NCBI GenBank assembly: GCA_002503595.1
Contig: DASC01000046.1
Location: 1-12,074 of the forward strand
DNA from: Candidatus Methanogaster sp. UBA203
GTDB lineage: Archaea > Halobacteriota > Methanosarcinia > Methanosarcinales > Methanogasteraceae
Length of the DNA: 12,074 nucleotides
Direction: 5' to 3'
Shown here: in pieces, positions 6,322 through 12,074 of the stretch
Layout of the letters: each line of letters starts with the position of its first letter
Numbering within the stretch: position 1 is the stretch's first letter
Program-made: the position numbers and the translations under genes
Notes under the pieces: generated by a model
What the model was told of the DNA's origin: nothing
What the model saw: only the letters and a program-made list of their open reading frames with translations
Database searches by the model: none

Positions 6322-6942
6322 TCAGACGCTTTGTCCAAGCATGATGCGCTCGCACCGCTCAAGATCCTGAACTGTATTCACATTCAGCGCAACTTCAGTT
6401 TCAGGGAGAATCAGGTTATAATCGGGCTGCTCCTCCTCGATCAGACCACCATCGAGGATGTTAACGCCGCACGGGACGATCAACTCATCGTTGCGATTGA
6501 AGACGGCGGTCGGGTGCTGTCCGAGTTCCTTGCAGACAGAAAGCGGCGTGTGAACAGAGAGCGCGGGTTCGTCCCGCTTGTTATAGATCGAAACAATCCT
6601 ATCGATCATCTCAGGGGTTACAAGCGGGAGATCAGACATGACAACGAGTACCGGCTCCCGGATTCCCGCTGCCTTTATCCCGTGAACCATGTCGCCGACA
6701 TAACCGAGACCGGGCGCGGGAATGACCTTAACATCCTCCTGCGTCTCAAGATATTCCCGTGTCTGCGGCACGCTTGGCGAGGTCACGACGAAGATGCGGC
6801 ATATCGACCTGCTGCGCCTGAGCGTATCGATCACATACATGATAAGCGGTCTTCCGCGGAGCTTGACCATCGGCTTTTCACCAGTCCAGTCTCCTGTGAA
6901 GAACCTGCTCCCAACCCCACCAGCCATCACTACCGCATCCAT
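6322..6942 (-). CDS. cobY: GTP:adenosylcobinamide-phosphate guanylyltransferase, archaeal type
   Basis: The archaeal, non-homologous replacement of bacterial CobU guanylyltransferase: it transfers GMP to adenosylcobinamide phosphate to make AdoCbi-GDP in the nucleotide-loop branch of cobamide synthesis. It has 206 residues against about 196 in M. jannaschii. The nucleotidyltransferase fold begins with MDAVVMAGGVGSR (1-13), then EKPMVKLRGRPLI, VTSPSVPQTREYL and MSDLPLV, and ends with ALNVNTVQDLE, all close to remembered CobY sequences. ATG 6942 is chosen over an in-frame GTG at 6951 because GGTGA lies 5 nt before it and MDA is the usual N-terminus. Its ribosome binding site overlaps the stop codon of the preceding aldolase gene, so the two are coupled. 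MobA/IspD-like functions are less likely. Confidence 0.85.
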   Translation of the reverse strand: MDAVVMAGGVGSRFFTGDWTGEKPMVKLRGRPLIMYVIDTLRRSRSICRIFVVTSPSVPQTREYLETQEDVKVIPAPGLGYVGDMVHGIKAAGIREPVLVVMSDLPLVTPEMIDRIVSIYNKRDEPALSVHTPLSVCKELGQHPTAVFNRNDELIVPCGVNILDGGLIEEEQPDYNLILPETEVALNVNTVQDLERCERIMLGQSV

Positions 6943-6952
6943 GCGAATCACC
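6943..6952 (-). promoter_or_regulatory. cobY ribosome binding site overlapping the aldolase stop codon
   Basis: On the minus strand AAGGTGATTCGCATG contains GGTGA five bases before the cobY ATG. The TGA of the upstream aldolase gene (6950-6948) is the last three bases of that GGTGA. A ribosome ending the first gene sits directly on the binding site of the second, a clear coupling arrangement that also fixes the cobY start. Confidence 0.75.
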
Positions 6953-7526
6953 TTCCGCGCCCGCGGTCTTGCCCGCTAAGGAGATCGAGATGGTACTTCA
7001 CCATGCAACTGTGTTCGATCTGGGTCGTCACCACATAAGCCTCCTCAAGAATCATCCCGGTGGCGATCGTGCCGTGCCCGCGTATGATCGCACCTTTGTG
7101 CTCGCGCAAACCGGAGGCAGCATTCTCTGCAAGTTCCAAGGTTCCGATGCCGCCTGTAACGATCGGGATCTCATGCAGGAAGTATAGTCCCTCGCTATCG
7201 ACCGGCACGACCCGGGAATCCTCGATCAAGGACTCGATCACCGAATAAGGGCAGTGCGCATGGATGATTGCGAGCGCTGAAGTGTTCTTGTATATGGCGC
7301 GATGCACGATCGCCTCTGATGATGCGATCAGATCCATGCTTGAGGTTCCCTCGATACTGATCTCGACAACGGAATCCCGGTCGATCTCGTCCAGTGCGGA
7401 TCCGCTTCTCGTGATCAGCATCCCCCCACCGGTGCGGACGCTGATATTGCCGAAATGGGACTCAACAAGACCGTACTCAACAAGTTTCTTTCCGAATCGT
7501 GCAATCTCTCGCCACATAGTTCTCAT
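6948..7526 (-). CDS. fucA: Class II aldolase, probable L-fuculose-1-phosphate aldolase type
   Basis: A zinc-dependent class II aldolase/epimerase of 192 residues. The active-site pattern is complete: SHFGNIS (23-29), Glu71, the zinc ligands His89 and His91 in IIHAHCPYS, and His151 in RGHG, with the same spacing as Glu73/His92/His94/His155 of E. coli FucA. In methanogens a fuculose-1-phosphate aldolase (MJ1418) has been proposed to make lactaldehyde, the source of the lactate in coenzyme F420; this is a reasonable but unproved role here. ATG 7526 is preferred because the homology begins a few residues later; an upstream TTG at 7601 adds 25 residues unlike the family, and ATG 7517 is also possible. 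No Shine-Dalgarno site is visible. It is followed by, and coupled to, cobY. Confidence 0.82.
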   Translation of the reverse strand: MRTMWREIARFGKKLVEYGLVESHFGNISVRTGGGMLITRSGSALDEIDRDSVVEISIEGTSSMDLIASSEAIVHRAIYKNTSALAIIHAHCPYSVIESLIEDSRVVPVDSEGLYFLHEIPIVTGGIGTLELAENAASGLREHKGAIIRGHGTIATGMILEEAYVVTTQIEHSCMVKYHLDLLSGQDRGRGR

Positions 7527-7636
7527 ATCAATTGTCGTTGGTCTATCATCAATCAATCTTTGGTACTTGCTCCGGATGGGAACGATGACGCTGGCATACA
7601 ACTTAAGTAGAATCTACACTATACAAAGCGTGAACC

Positions 7637-9022
7637 ATGATGAGCATCACTGATGTACTGCGGCGTGTCGAGGAGTCCTCTGCAGAGGATGTCGCTTTCG
7701 AACATCTCGAGCAGATCCGTAAGAGCAAGTTTAACACATTCATAACAGTAGCAGAAGATCAATCACTCGAGCGTGCCCGCTCGCTCGATTCAGGAGAATT
7801 AAAATCAGGCGGCAGACTCGCAGGCGTTCCAATAGCGATCAAGGACAACATGTCGACGACGGGCATCCGGACGACCTGCGCATCGCATATTCTCGATGGC
7901 TACATCCCTCCGTATGACGCAACCGTCATTGAGCGTCTATACGCCGAAGGCGCAATCGTAATCGGGAAGACAAACATGGATGAGTTTGCGATGGGCACAT
8001 CCACAGAGTCCAGCTACTACGGTCCAACAAGGAATCCGCACAATCCTGACTGCGTGCCAGGCGGCTCATCAGGCGGGAGTGCTGCCACTGTTGCAGCAGG
8101 AGAGGTGGCGATCTCGCTTGGCTCTGACACAGGCGGCTCTGTCCGGTGTCCTGCGTCCTTCTGCGGCGTTGTCGGGTTAAAGCCGACTTATGGCGCAGTA
8201 TCCAGGTACGGGCTTGTCTCGTATGCGAACTCGCTCGAACAGATCGGACCGATCGCATCGAACGTAGAGGATGTCGCATTCCTCTACTCGATTATCGCTG
8301 GCTACGATCCGAAGGATTCGACGTCTGTGGATGTCGATACCGAGATCAACATCGATTGCAATGTTAAGGGACTTACGATCGGCGTTCCCTCGCAATACTA
8401 TGGGGAGGCGATCGATCCCGCGGTTGAGAACGCGGTCTGGGACGGGATACACCATCTTGAGGACGAGGGCGCAACATACAAGGAGGTCGATATGCCGCAT
8501 ACCGATTATGCGCTTGCCGCCTACTACATCATCGCAATCTCGGAGGCATCATCGAATCTGGCGAGGTTCGACGGCATGAGATACGGTCTGCGCACCGAGG
8601 ATAAGGACTGGAGCACCACGTTTTCAGAGGTTCGTGCGCTCGGGTTCGGAGAGGAGGTCAAGCGGAGGATCATTCTCGGCACGTTCTCGTTATCGACAGG
8701 GTATCACGACAAATACTACTTAAAAGCACTTCAGGTGCGGACACTCGTCAAACAGGACTTCGATCTGGCGTTCAAGGATGTTGATGTCTTAATTGCGCCG
8801 ACGATGCCGATGCCTGCGTTTCGGATAGGGGAACTCGTGGATCCGCTCTCGCAGTACCTGGCTGATGTGAACACCGTCCCGATCAACCTCGCAGGCGTGC
8901 CATCGGTATCGGTGCCGTGCGGGAGCACACAGGGACTGCCGATCGGGATGCAGATCATTGGGCGGTACTTCGATGAGCCAAGGATTCTTGGCGTGGCAGC
9001 GGCTGTGGAGCGGTCATCATAA
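7637..9022 (+). CDS. gatA: Glutamyl/aspartyl-tRNA amidotransferase subunit A
   Basis: The glutaminase subunit of GatCAB, which converts misacylated Asp-tRNA(Asn) and/or Glu-tRNA(Gln) to the amidated forms in organisms lacking the direct synthetases. The amidase-signature triad is complete: Lys69 in IAIKDN, cis-Ser144 in PGGSSGGSAA and the nucleophile Ser168 in GSDTGGSVR, at exactly the spacing of Lys79/Ser154/Ser178 in S. aureus GatA. GKTNMDEFAMGTS and GLKPTYGAVSRYGLV are characteristic of GatA as opposed to other amidases. At 461 residues it is slightly short, ending in IGRYFDEPRILGVAAAVERSS without a long tail. The stop lies before the IS target duplication, so the insertion did not cut it. 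Two ATGs (7637, 7640) are possible. gatB and gatC are not in the window. Confidence 0.93.
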   Translation: MMSITDVLRRVEESSAEDVAFEHLEQIRKSKFNTFITVAEDQSLERARSLDSGELKSGGRLAGVPIAIKDNMSTTGIRTTCASHILDGYIPPYDATVIERLYAEGAIVIGKTNMDEFAMGTSTESSYYGPTRNPHNPDCVPGGSSGGSAATVAAGEVAISLGSDTGGSVRCPASFCGVVGLKPTYGAVSRYGLVSYANSLEQIGPIASNVEDVAFLYSIIAGYDPKDSTSVDVDTEINIDCNVKGLTIGVPSQYYGEAIDPAVENAVWDGIHHLEDEGATYKEVDMPHTDYALAAYYIIAISEASSNLARFDGMRYGLRTEDKDWSTTFSEVRALGFGEEVKRRIILGTFSLSTGYHDKYYLKALQVRTLVKQDFDLAFKDVDVLIAPTMPMPAFRIGELVDPLSQYLADVNTVPINLAGVPSVSVPCGSTQGLPIGMQIIGRYFDEPRILGVAAAVERSS

Positions 9023-9024
9023 TA

Positions 9025-9033
9025 CTCGCAATA
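9025..9033 (+). repeat. Left copy of 9-bp target site duplication
   Basis: CTCGCAATA directly abuts the left inverted repeat and is repeated exactly at 9461-9469, directly abutting the right one. It begins 3 bp after the gatA stop. Confidence 0.8.
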
Positions 9034-9103
9034 CAGCAATTCCGGTTGTATCTATAAACGCATGCAGTCAAAGGGTCGATTCTTTATACTTTCGTAAACA
9101 TTT
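9034..9103 (+). repeat. Left terminal inverted repeat (about 70 bp, imperfect)
   Basis: Aligned without gaps to the reverse complement of 9391-9460, 50 of 70 positions agree. The outer ten bases CAGCAATTCC are identical, as are the inner blocks TAAACGCATGCA and TTTCGTAAACAT. Confidence 0.8.
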
Positions 9104-9181
9104 GCGTACAATGTTGAGGCACAAAAAGGATAATTCCAAATAATGTTTAGTAAATGTGGAGCTCAAAGGAGGGTAGTTCGC

Positions 9182-9392
9182 ATGAGTAAAACAGAAACAA
9201 AACTTCGGGAGCATCTGAACGCCGACGCGCTATTCAGTCTCGTTCACTCAGGTTTTGAGAGAATAAAAGACCATCGGTCAAAAAACATCAAAATGCCCAA
9301 GCAATTCATACCATCTTATATTCACCTCATTCCAACTGTTTGAGATTATACCATCGCTCGTGGCTGATTTGTGTTGTGAAGAGATGATGTAG
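9182..9392 (+). pseudogene. Transposase remnant (N-terminus joined out of frame to C-terminus)
   Basis: ATG 9182 follows AAAGGAGGG (9166-9174) and encodes MSKTETKLREHLNADALFSL... FERIKDHRSKNIKMP, resembling from memory the N-terminus of transposases common in Methanosarcina genomes, where an LADALMSG..MFSLK segment would normally follow. Here the frame turns into unrelated residues and stops at 9343. In the +1 frame, about 9305-9392 reads SYHLIFTSFQLFEIIPSLV... EEMM and stops at TAG 9390-9392, immediately before or at the right inverted repeat, as a true transposase C-terminus would. The middle, with any DDE catalytic residues, is gone, so it cannot be active. Confidence 0.7.
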
Positions 9393-9460
9393 ATGTTTAC
9401 GAAACGACAAAGAAACAGTCCCTCGCTTGCATGCGTTTACGATCATAGCGGGAATTGCTG
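9391..9460 (-). repeat. Right terminal inverted repeat (about 70 bp, imperfect)
   Basis: Reverse complement partner of 9034-9103 (50/70 by hand alignment), ending at 9460 in GGAATTGCTG, the perfect complement of the left end. Confidence 0.8.
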
Positions 9461-9469
9461 CTCGCAATA
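9461..9469 (+). repeat. Right copy of 9-bp target site duplication
   Basis: CTCGCAATA, identical to 9025-9033. Removing one copy plus the element restores a continuous gatA-mvk spacer. Confidence 0.8.
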
Positions 9470-9502
9470 GTTGTTCTGCTTCATTGAGCACTTTCAAGGT
9501 GA

Positions 9503-10432
9503 TCAGAAAGTCTCTCGCACAACAACCCCGTCCTCACTCGCCTTTGTAATGATCGCACGCCCACCGGCGTCGTTGATCGCCGAAGCGACCGCGTCAGCAC
9601 CACCACCATCAGCACTTGAACCGCGGACGAGCGCAACGATGCACCCCCCGCCGCCAGCGCCTGTTATCTTCGCACCATACGCGCCCGCGTCCCTGGCAGC
9701 GCACACCAGTCGCGAGAGTTTCGCGCTTCCGACGCCGATTGCATCCAGAAGCCCGTGATCGATGTTCATCAGTTCCCCGACCGACCTGTAATCGCGTCCC
9801 TTGATTAAGGGCACGCCGATCTCTGACAGATTGTCTATGATATCGAATATCGAGTCCATGACCCCGGGATAGTCCTCATGCAGGATTCTGACGTTTCCCA
9901 CAAGTTCTTTTGTGGAAGAGAACTCTTCTGTATCCCCGATCACGATATCACACTCGATCAGCCGCAGTCTCGATGATGCTACTCCGGGTTGTATCAGCAT
10001 GGTGCCGCCCATCGTCGAGACTGCGGTGTCGGTCGGCGATGCCGCGCCCTGGACATCCCGCTCGATCCGGTGCCCCACCTCTGCAAGCGTGGCGCTGTCC
10101 ATCATGAGCCGGAACTCGGCATTGAGTGCGCCAAGCGTTGCGATCACCGCAGCGGCCGACGACCCGAGTCCTGAGCCGACCGGAATCTCCGAATCGATCC
10201 GAATCGAGACTGCAGGGACCGCGAGCGATTCGATGCACCGCGAGATGTAGGGATGCACCATGTAATCGATGCCTGTCGTGCCGAGAATAGACGAGATCGT
10301 CGTCTGGTCAGATTCCGAAACCGTTGCGGTGGTGCGGAGGTTGATTGCGGATGCAATCGCACGCTTGCCGTAGACTACCGCGTGTTCGCCGAAGAGGTAG
10401 ATCTTTCCGGGTGCAGAGCAGGTTGTGGTCAT
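9503..10432 (-). CDS. mvk: Mevalonate kinase (GHMP kinase family)
   Basis: Phosphorylates mevalonate with ATP to 5-phosphomevalonate, the first committed kinase step toward the isoprenoid chains of archaeal ether lipids. The 309-residue protein shows all GHMP motifs: SAPGKIYLFGEHAVVYG (6-22), with the GEHAVVYGK form typical of mevalonate kinases; the glycine-rich ATP loop PVGSGLGSSAA (84-94); the likely catalytic Asp135 in ASPTDTAVST; and motif 3 KITGAGGGGCIVAL (255-268). Length matches archaeal MVK (about 310). GGAGATA lies just upstream of the ATG and a TATA box at 10487-10496 gives it its own promoter. No other lipid gene is adjacent in the window. Confidence 0.95.
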   Translation of the reverse strand: MTTTCSAPGKIYLFGEHAVVYGKRAIASAINLRTTATVSESDQTTISSILGTTGIDYMVHPYISRCIESLAVPAVSIRIDSEIPVGSGLGSSAAAVIATLGALNAEFRLMMDSATLAEVGHRIERDVQGAASPTDTAVSTMGGTMLIQPGVASSRLRLIECDIVIGDTEEFSSTKELVGNVRILHEDYPGVMDSIFDIIDNLSEIGVPLIKGRDYRSVGELMNIDHGLLDAIGVGSAKLSRLVCAARDAGAYGAKITGAGGGGCIVALVRGSSADGGGADAVASAINDAGGRAIITKASEDGVVVRETF

Positions 10433-10486
10433 GTTATCTCCATTCTCGTATCATGGTATTTCTTCTGCCATTTGAGCATTGTTTGC

Positions 10487-10496
10487 TTTTTATATC
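10487..10496 (-). promoter_or_regulatory. TATA box of mvk
   Basis: On the minus strand GATATAAAAA lies about 60 bp upstream of the mvk ATG, predicting a start near 10466 and a leader of about 35 nt containing GGAGATA (10441-10435). It begins 11 bp after the end of the HD-domain gene, so mvk is transcribed separately. Confidence 0.55.
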
Positions 10497-10507
10497 GGGA
10501 TCAGGAA

Positions 10508-11314
10508 TTACTTATTTTTTTCAAATATTCTTTCATTCAGATATTCTTTTAAATGGTTTTGAATTTTTCGTATATCTTCAGTATCAGGCAGGTCAGCAAT
10601 GATCTTCTCAATAATCTGCCTTTGTTGAATCTGAATGAATGTCTGAGTAAAATTGATGTCAAATATCCAACCAAGTTGCAGGAGTTTCATATCATTAAAT
10701 GTTTTCAACTCATGAGAATTTGAAACCCGGTTGTTAAGGATATCTTCAACGAAGCAAAGTGAATATTCGGGTGTATCAGGAAGTTCAAGCTCCAATGCAG
10801 GGTTGCGATGCTTATGACGTTTTCCATAATAAGTTGTCACAACCAGCCATATATCCAATTTATCCGCATCCCGTAATAATTTTGAATACAGTAAACAATC
10901 GGGGTTTTCGCTAGCGGGGTCGGGAAGTTTGCGTACATTGTGATAGCATATAGCTTTATAAGTGATGGAACGTTGTGTTTTTGTGAGCCGGCTTAATACG
11001 TTTGTTTCTTCTAAAACCTTCAGCCCAAGAGTTGCGTGGTTTTCCGATACCCTGTCATTAAAAGTGCCATAAGTCTTGAATTGTTCAAAGCGACCTATGT
11101 CGTGAAATAATGCGATGGTCTCAGCCAGACGAAGTGCATTTTTATTGAGATCCAGGGCTTTGCCTAACTGAAGGATCTCCTTACAAACACGTAACGTGTG
11201 TTCTTCTTTAAGTCTGATATTCTCCTGGATTCTTGGATCTTCCGAGTAAAAACCTTTTACGTACTTTCGAAACCATGAATGGAAAAAGGCAGTGTCCACA
11301 TTATTCTCTATCAT
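10508..11314 (-). CDS. HD-domain phosphohydrolase
   Basis: A 268-residue cytoplasmic protein with an HD metal-dependent phosphohydrolase domain: His39 in EEHTLRV, the His71-Asp72 pair in ALFHDIGRFEQF, His93 in ENHATLG, His124 in ICYHN and Asp148/Asp150 in LLRDADKLDIW. The full His/Asp set suggests an active phosphohydrolase; the substrate (nucleotide, cyclic nucleotide or other phosphoester) is not predictable. The long helical C-terminus (about 190-268) is rich in Gln, Ile and Lys and has no recognised domain. AGAGG lies 8-9 nt before the ATG. Base composition is clearly A+T-richer than the gatA-mvk segment, which suggests later acquisition. A small gene lies 50 bp upstream on the same strand. 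Confidence 0.8.
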   Translation of the reverse strand: MIENNVDTAFFHSWFRKYVKGFYSEDPRIQENIRLKEEHTLRVCKEILQLGKALDLNKNALRLAETIALFHDIGRFEQFKTYGTFNDRVSENHATLGLKVLEETNVLSRLTKTQRSITYKAICYHNVRKLPDPASENPDCLLYSKLLRDADKLDIWLVVTTYYGKRHKHRNPALELELPDTPEYSLCFVEDILNNRVSNSHELKTFNDMKLLQLGWIFDINFTQTFIQIQQRQIIEKIIADLPDTEDIRKIQNHLKEYLNERIFEKNK

Positions 11315-11364
11315 GTTTGTGCCTCTTGTTGTTCAGCTCTTTTCATCTACACTTCTACCTCGCC

Positions 11365-11622
11365 TTACGATTCGCTGAGCCATTTGACTGCCTCACCACC
11401 CTCACTGGAGTAAACATCCTCGCAACTGGCATCCAGCCAGTCGAAACTCCCGGATTCCATGACGAGCTGCATAAGTTCTTGAGTGGATATCTCGTCAGTC
11501 AGAACCGAGAGAGTCCGCAAACTCCGCCGCGCTATCACGAAAGCCGCGAAGATCTCGACTTCTGCACGTTCCGGAAGTACCATATTATCGAGTAATTGTG
11601 AGAGCTTTTTTGATACAGGCAT
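11365..11622 (-). CDS. Small protein of unknown function (85 residues)
   Basis: I do not recognise a family with confidence. The protein is mostly helical: a basic start (MPVSKKLSQLLDNM), a hydrophobic helix EIFAAFVIARRSLRTLSVL (23-41), then acidic residues ending SFDWLDASCEDVYSSEGGEAVKWL. The acidic WLD..EDVY..GE ending loosely resembles tails of small antitoxins found in archaea and cyanobacteria, but no toxin gene lies next to it. It is co-directional with the HD gene 50 bp downstream, so the two may be one transcript. No clear ribosome binding site precedes the ATG at 11622. It is kept as a gene because it fills the gap in the same strand and its composition is protein-like. Confidence 0.5.
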   Translation of the reverse strand: MPVSKKLSQLLDNMVLPERAEVEIFAAFVIARRSLRTLSVLTDEISTQELMQLVMESGSFDWLDASCEDVYSSEGGEAVKWLSES

Positions 11623-11881
11623 GATTTACATCTCTATCATTATCTTGACTTTGTCACATTACAAACATTCCCCCGCCTCAACCCCATTTCATCCCCGACA
11701 CCACACTCTTTTGAGTGCATATCACACCCATAACCAACCGTTGATGGAAGATTTTCTGTATCTGAACACTGCAATCCCCATTCACCGAAACTTACACAGA
11801 AAGCTGCCGCTGAAACAAACGCTTCAGACGCTTAACAAAAATTACACTTGCGCCTTGCATTGCCCGCAGGCACTTGCCCGG
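11623..11881. other. A+T-rich spacer without a recognised gene
   Basis: No convincing reading frame on either strand. Directly after the stop of the gene at the right edge, the minus strand has a small stem TGCC-TGCG-GGCA and an ATTTTT run (on the + strand the A-run at 11837-11841), a plausible weak terminator for that gene. The rest looks like unremarkable spacer or decayed sequence. Confidence 0.35.
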
Positions 11882-12074
11882 TTACCCATTTCTACGATGA
11901 TGCGACATTCCCGCTGAATATCGCGCCCTATGCTTTTCTTCGATGATTTTCAGGATTTCCCTTTCCGCAATCTCTCTTTTTGGCAGCATTACCTCAAGGA
12001 TCTCTTTCACATCCTGAACCGTCAATAATTCTGCCTTTTTACCAAGATCCATGAACATGCTCGGGTACCCTGTG
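11882..12074 (-). CDS. C-terminal fragment of an unidentified protein
   Basis: On the minus strand the frame is open from the window edge to TAA (11884-11882), giving about 63 residues. It begins TGYPSMFMDLGKKAELL, continues with a charged helical part (VQDVKEILEVMLPKREIAEREILKIIEEKH) and ends with a basic tail (RARYSAGMSHHRRNG). The composition is that of a real protein, with a regular heptad-like pattern of Leu, Ile, Lys and Glu, but I cannot name the family. An internal ATG (MFMDLG) could be a start, giving a 58-residue protein, but no ribosome binding site precedes it and the frame is open upstream, so a longer truncated gene is more likely. Confidence 0.5.
   Translation of the reverse strand, partial: TGYPSMFMDLGKKAELLTVQDVKEILEVMLPKREIAEREILKIIEEKHRARYSAGMSHHRRNG

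Larger units (their letters stand above)
9034..9460 (+). mobile_element. Miniature, internally deleted IS element (427 bp)
   Basis: The element is bounded by about 70-bp imperfect terminal inverted repeats starting CAGCAATTCC and flanked by an exact 9-bp target duplication, CTCGCAATA. Inside are the start of a transposase gene with its own ribosome binding site, and a short stretch running in another frame to a stop exactly at the right inverted repeat. This is the form expected after internal deletion of a full IS, leaving a MITE-like copy that could be moved by an active relative. Nine-base duplications are typical of several IS4-related groups, but I cannot assign a family from the remnant alone. 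The insertion lies between gatA and mvk and breaks neither gene. Confidence 0.8.

Noticed and set aside
6265..7038. 257-residue + strand frame across cobY and the aldolase
   Set aside because: The opposite strand holds two recognisable, coupled enzymes with correct motifs and ribosome binding site; this frame has none and low-complexity composition.
8950..9033. gatA truncated by the IS insertion
   Set aside because: The gatA stop codon (9020-9022) precedes the target duplication, and restoring the empty site leaves the same stop, so the short C-terminus is original.
9025..9469. CRISPR-like or attachment-site reading of the repeats around the broken transposase
   Set aside because: There are only two copies in inverted order with a direct 9-bp duplication outside, which is the pattern of an insertion sequence, not a CRISPR array or integrase site.
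11483..11917. 144-residue + strand frame at the right end
   Set aside because: Rich in His, Thr, Pro and Leu without motif, no ribosome binding site, and crosses the 85-residue minus-strand gene and a spacer; not supported as a gene.

Overview
The window reads as chromosomal DNA from a euryarchaeon, most likely a methanogen-related lineage (Methanomicrobia or an allied ANME/Syntrophoarchaeum-type group; the exact lineage cannot be fixed by eye). The evidence is SRP19, an archaeal-type mevalonate kinase, the archaeal guanylyltransferase CobY, a tRNA-Tyr with an intron at 37/38, TATA-box promoters, and GGTGA-type ribosome binding sites mixed with probably leaderless genes.

Layout from left to right. 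(1) 1-180: the C-terminal end of a probable DUF1464 kinase-like gene, then an intergenic stretch with inverted repeats and a strong terminator hairpin. (2) 463-1773 (-): prephenate dehydrogenase with an ACT-like tail, divergent from (3) 1895-3965 (+): an SPFH/stomatin plus long NfeD membrane-protease operon. (4) 4017-4664 (-): a PHP phosphoesterase with its own, apparently leaderless, promoter. (5) 4774-5182 (-): tRNA-Tyr(GUA) with a 37-nt intron, followed only 4 nt later by the SRP19 start codon, so the tRNA and the SRP subunit must share a transcript. (6) 5357-6131 (+): a UPF0175/DUF3368 antitoxin-toxin pair whose promoter holds three inverted repeats. (7) 6322-7526 (-): a class II aldolase and CobY, translationally coupled (F420/cobamide cofactor theme). 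(8) 7637-9022 (+): gatA. (9) 9034-9460: a short, internally deleted IS element with about 70-bp imperfect terminal inverted repeats, a 9-bp target duplication and a broken transposase. (10) 9503-10432 (-): mevalonate kinase for archaeal lipids. (11) 10508-12074 (-): an A+T-richer tail with an HD-domain phosphohydrolase, an 85-residue protein of unknown function and the C-terminal end of an unidentified gene.

Most genes are housekeeping or cofactor genes. The accessory material is the toxin-antitoxin pair, the deleted IS and the right-hand low-GC block. I see no CRISPR array, rRNA, prophage or multi-gene defence system. The most interesting points are the tRNA-Tyr/SRP19 bicistron, where the tRNA 3' strand also supplies the only visible Shine-Dalgarno match, the layered palindromes of the toxin-antitoxin promoter, and the cleanly bounded miniature IS derivative.
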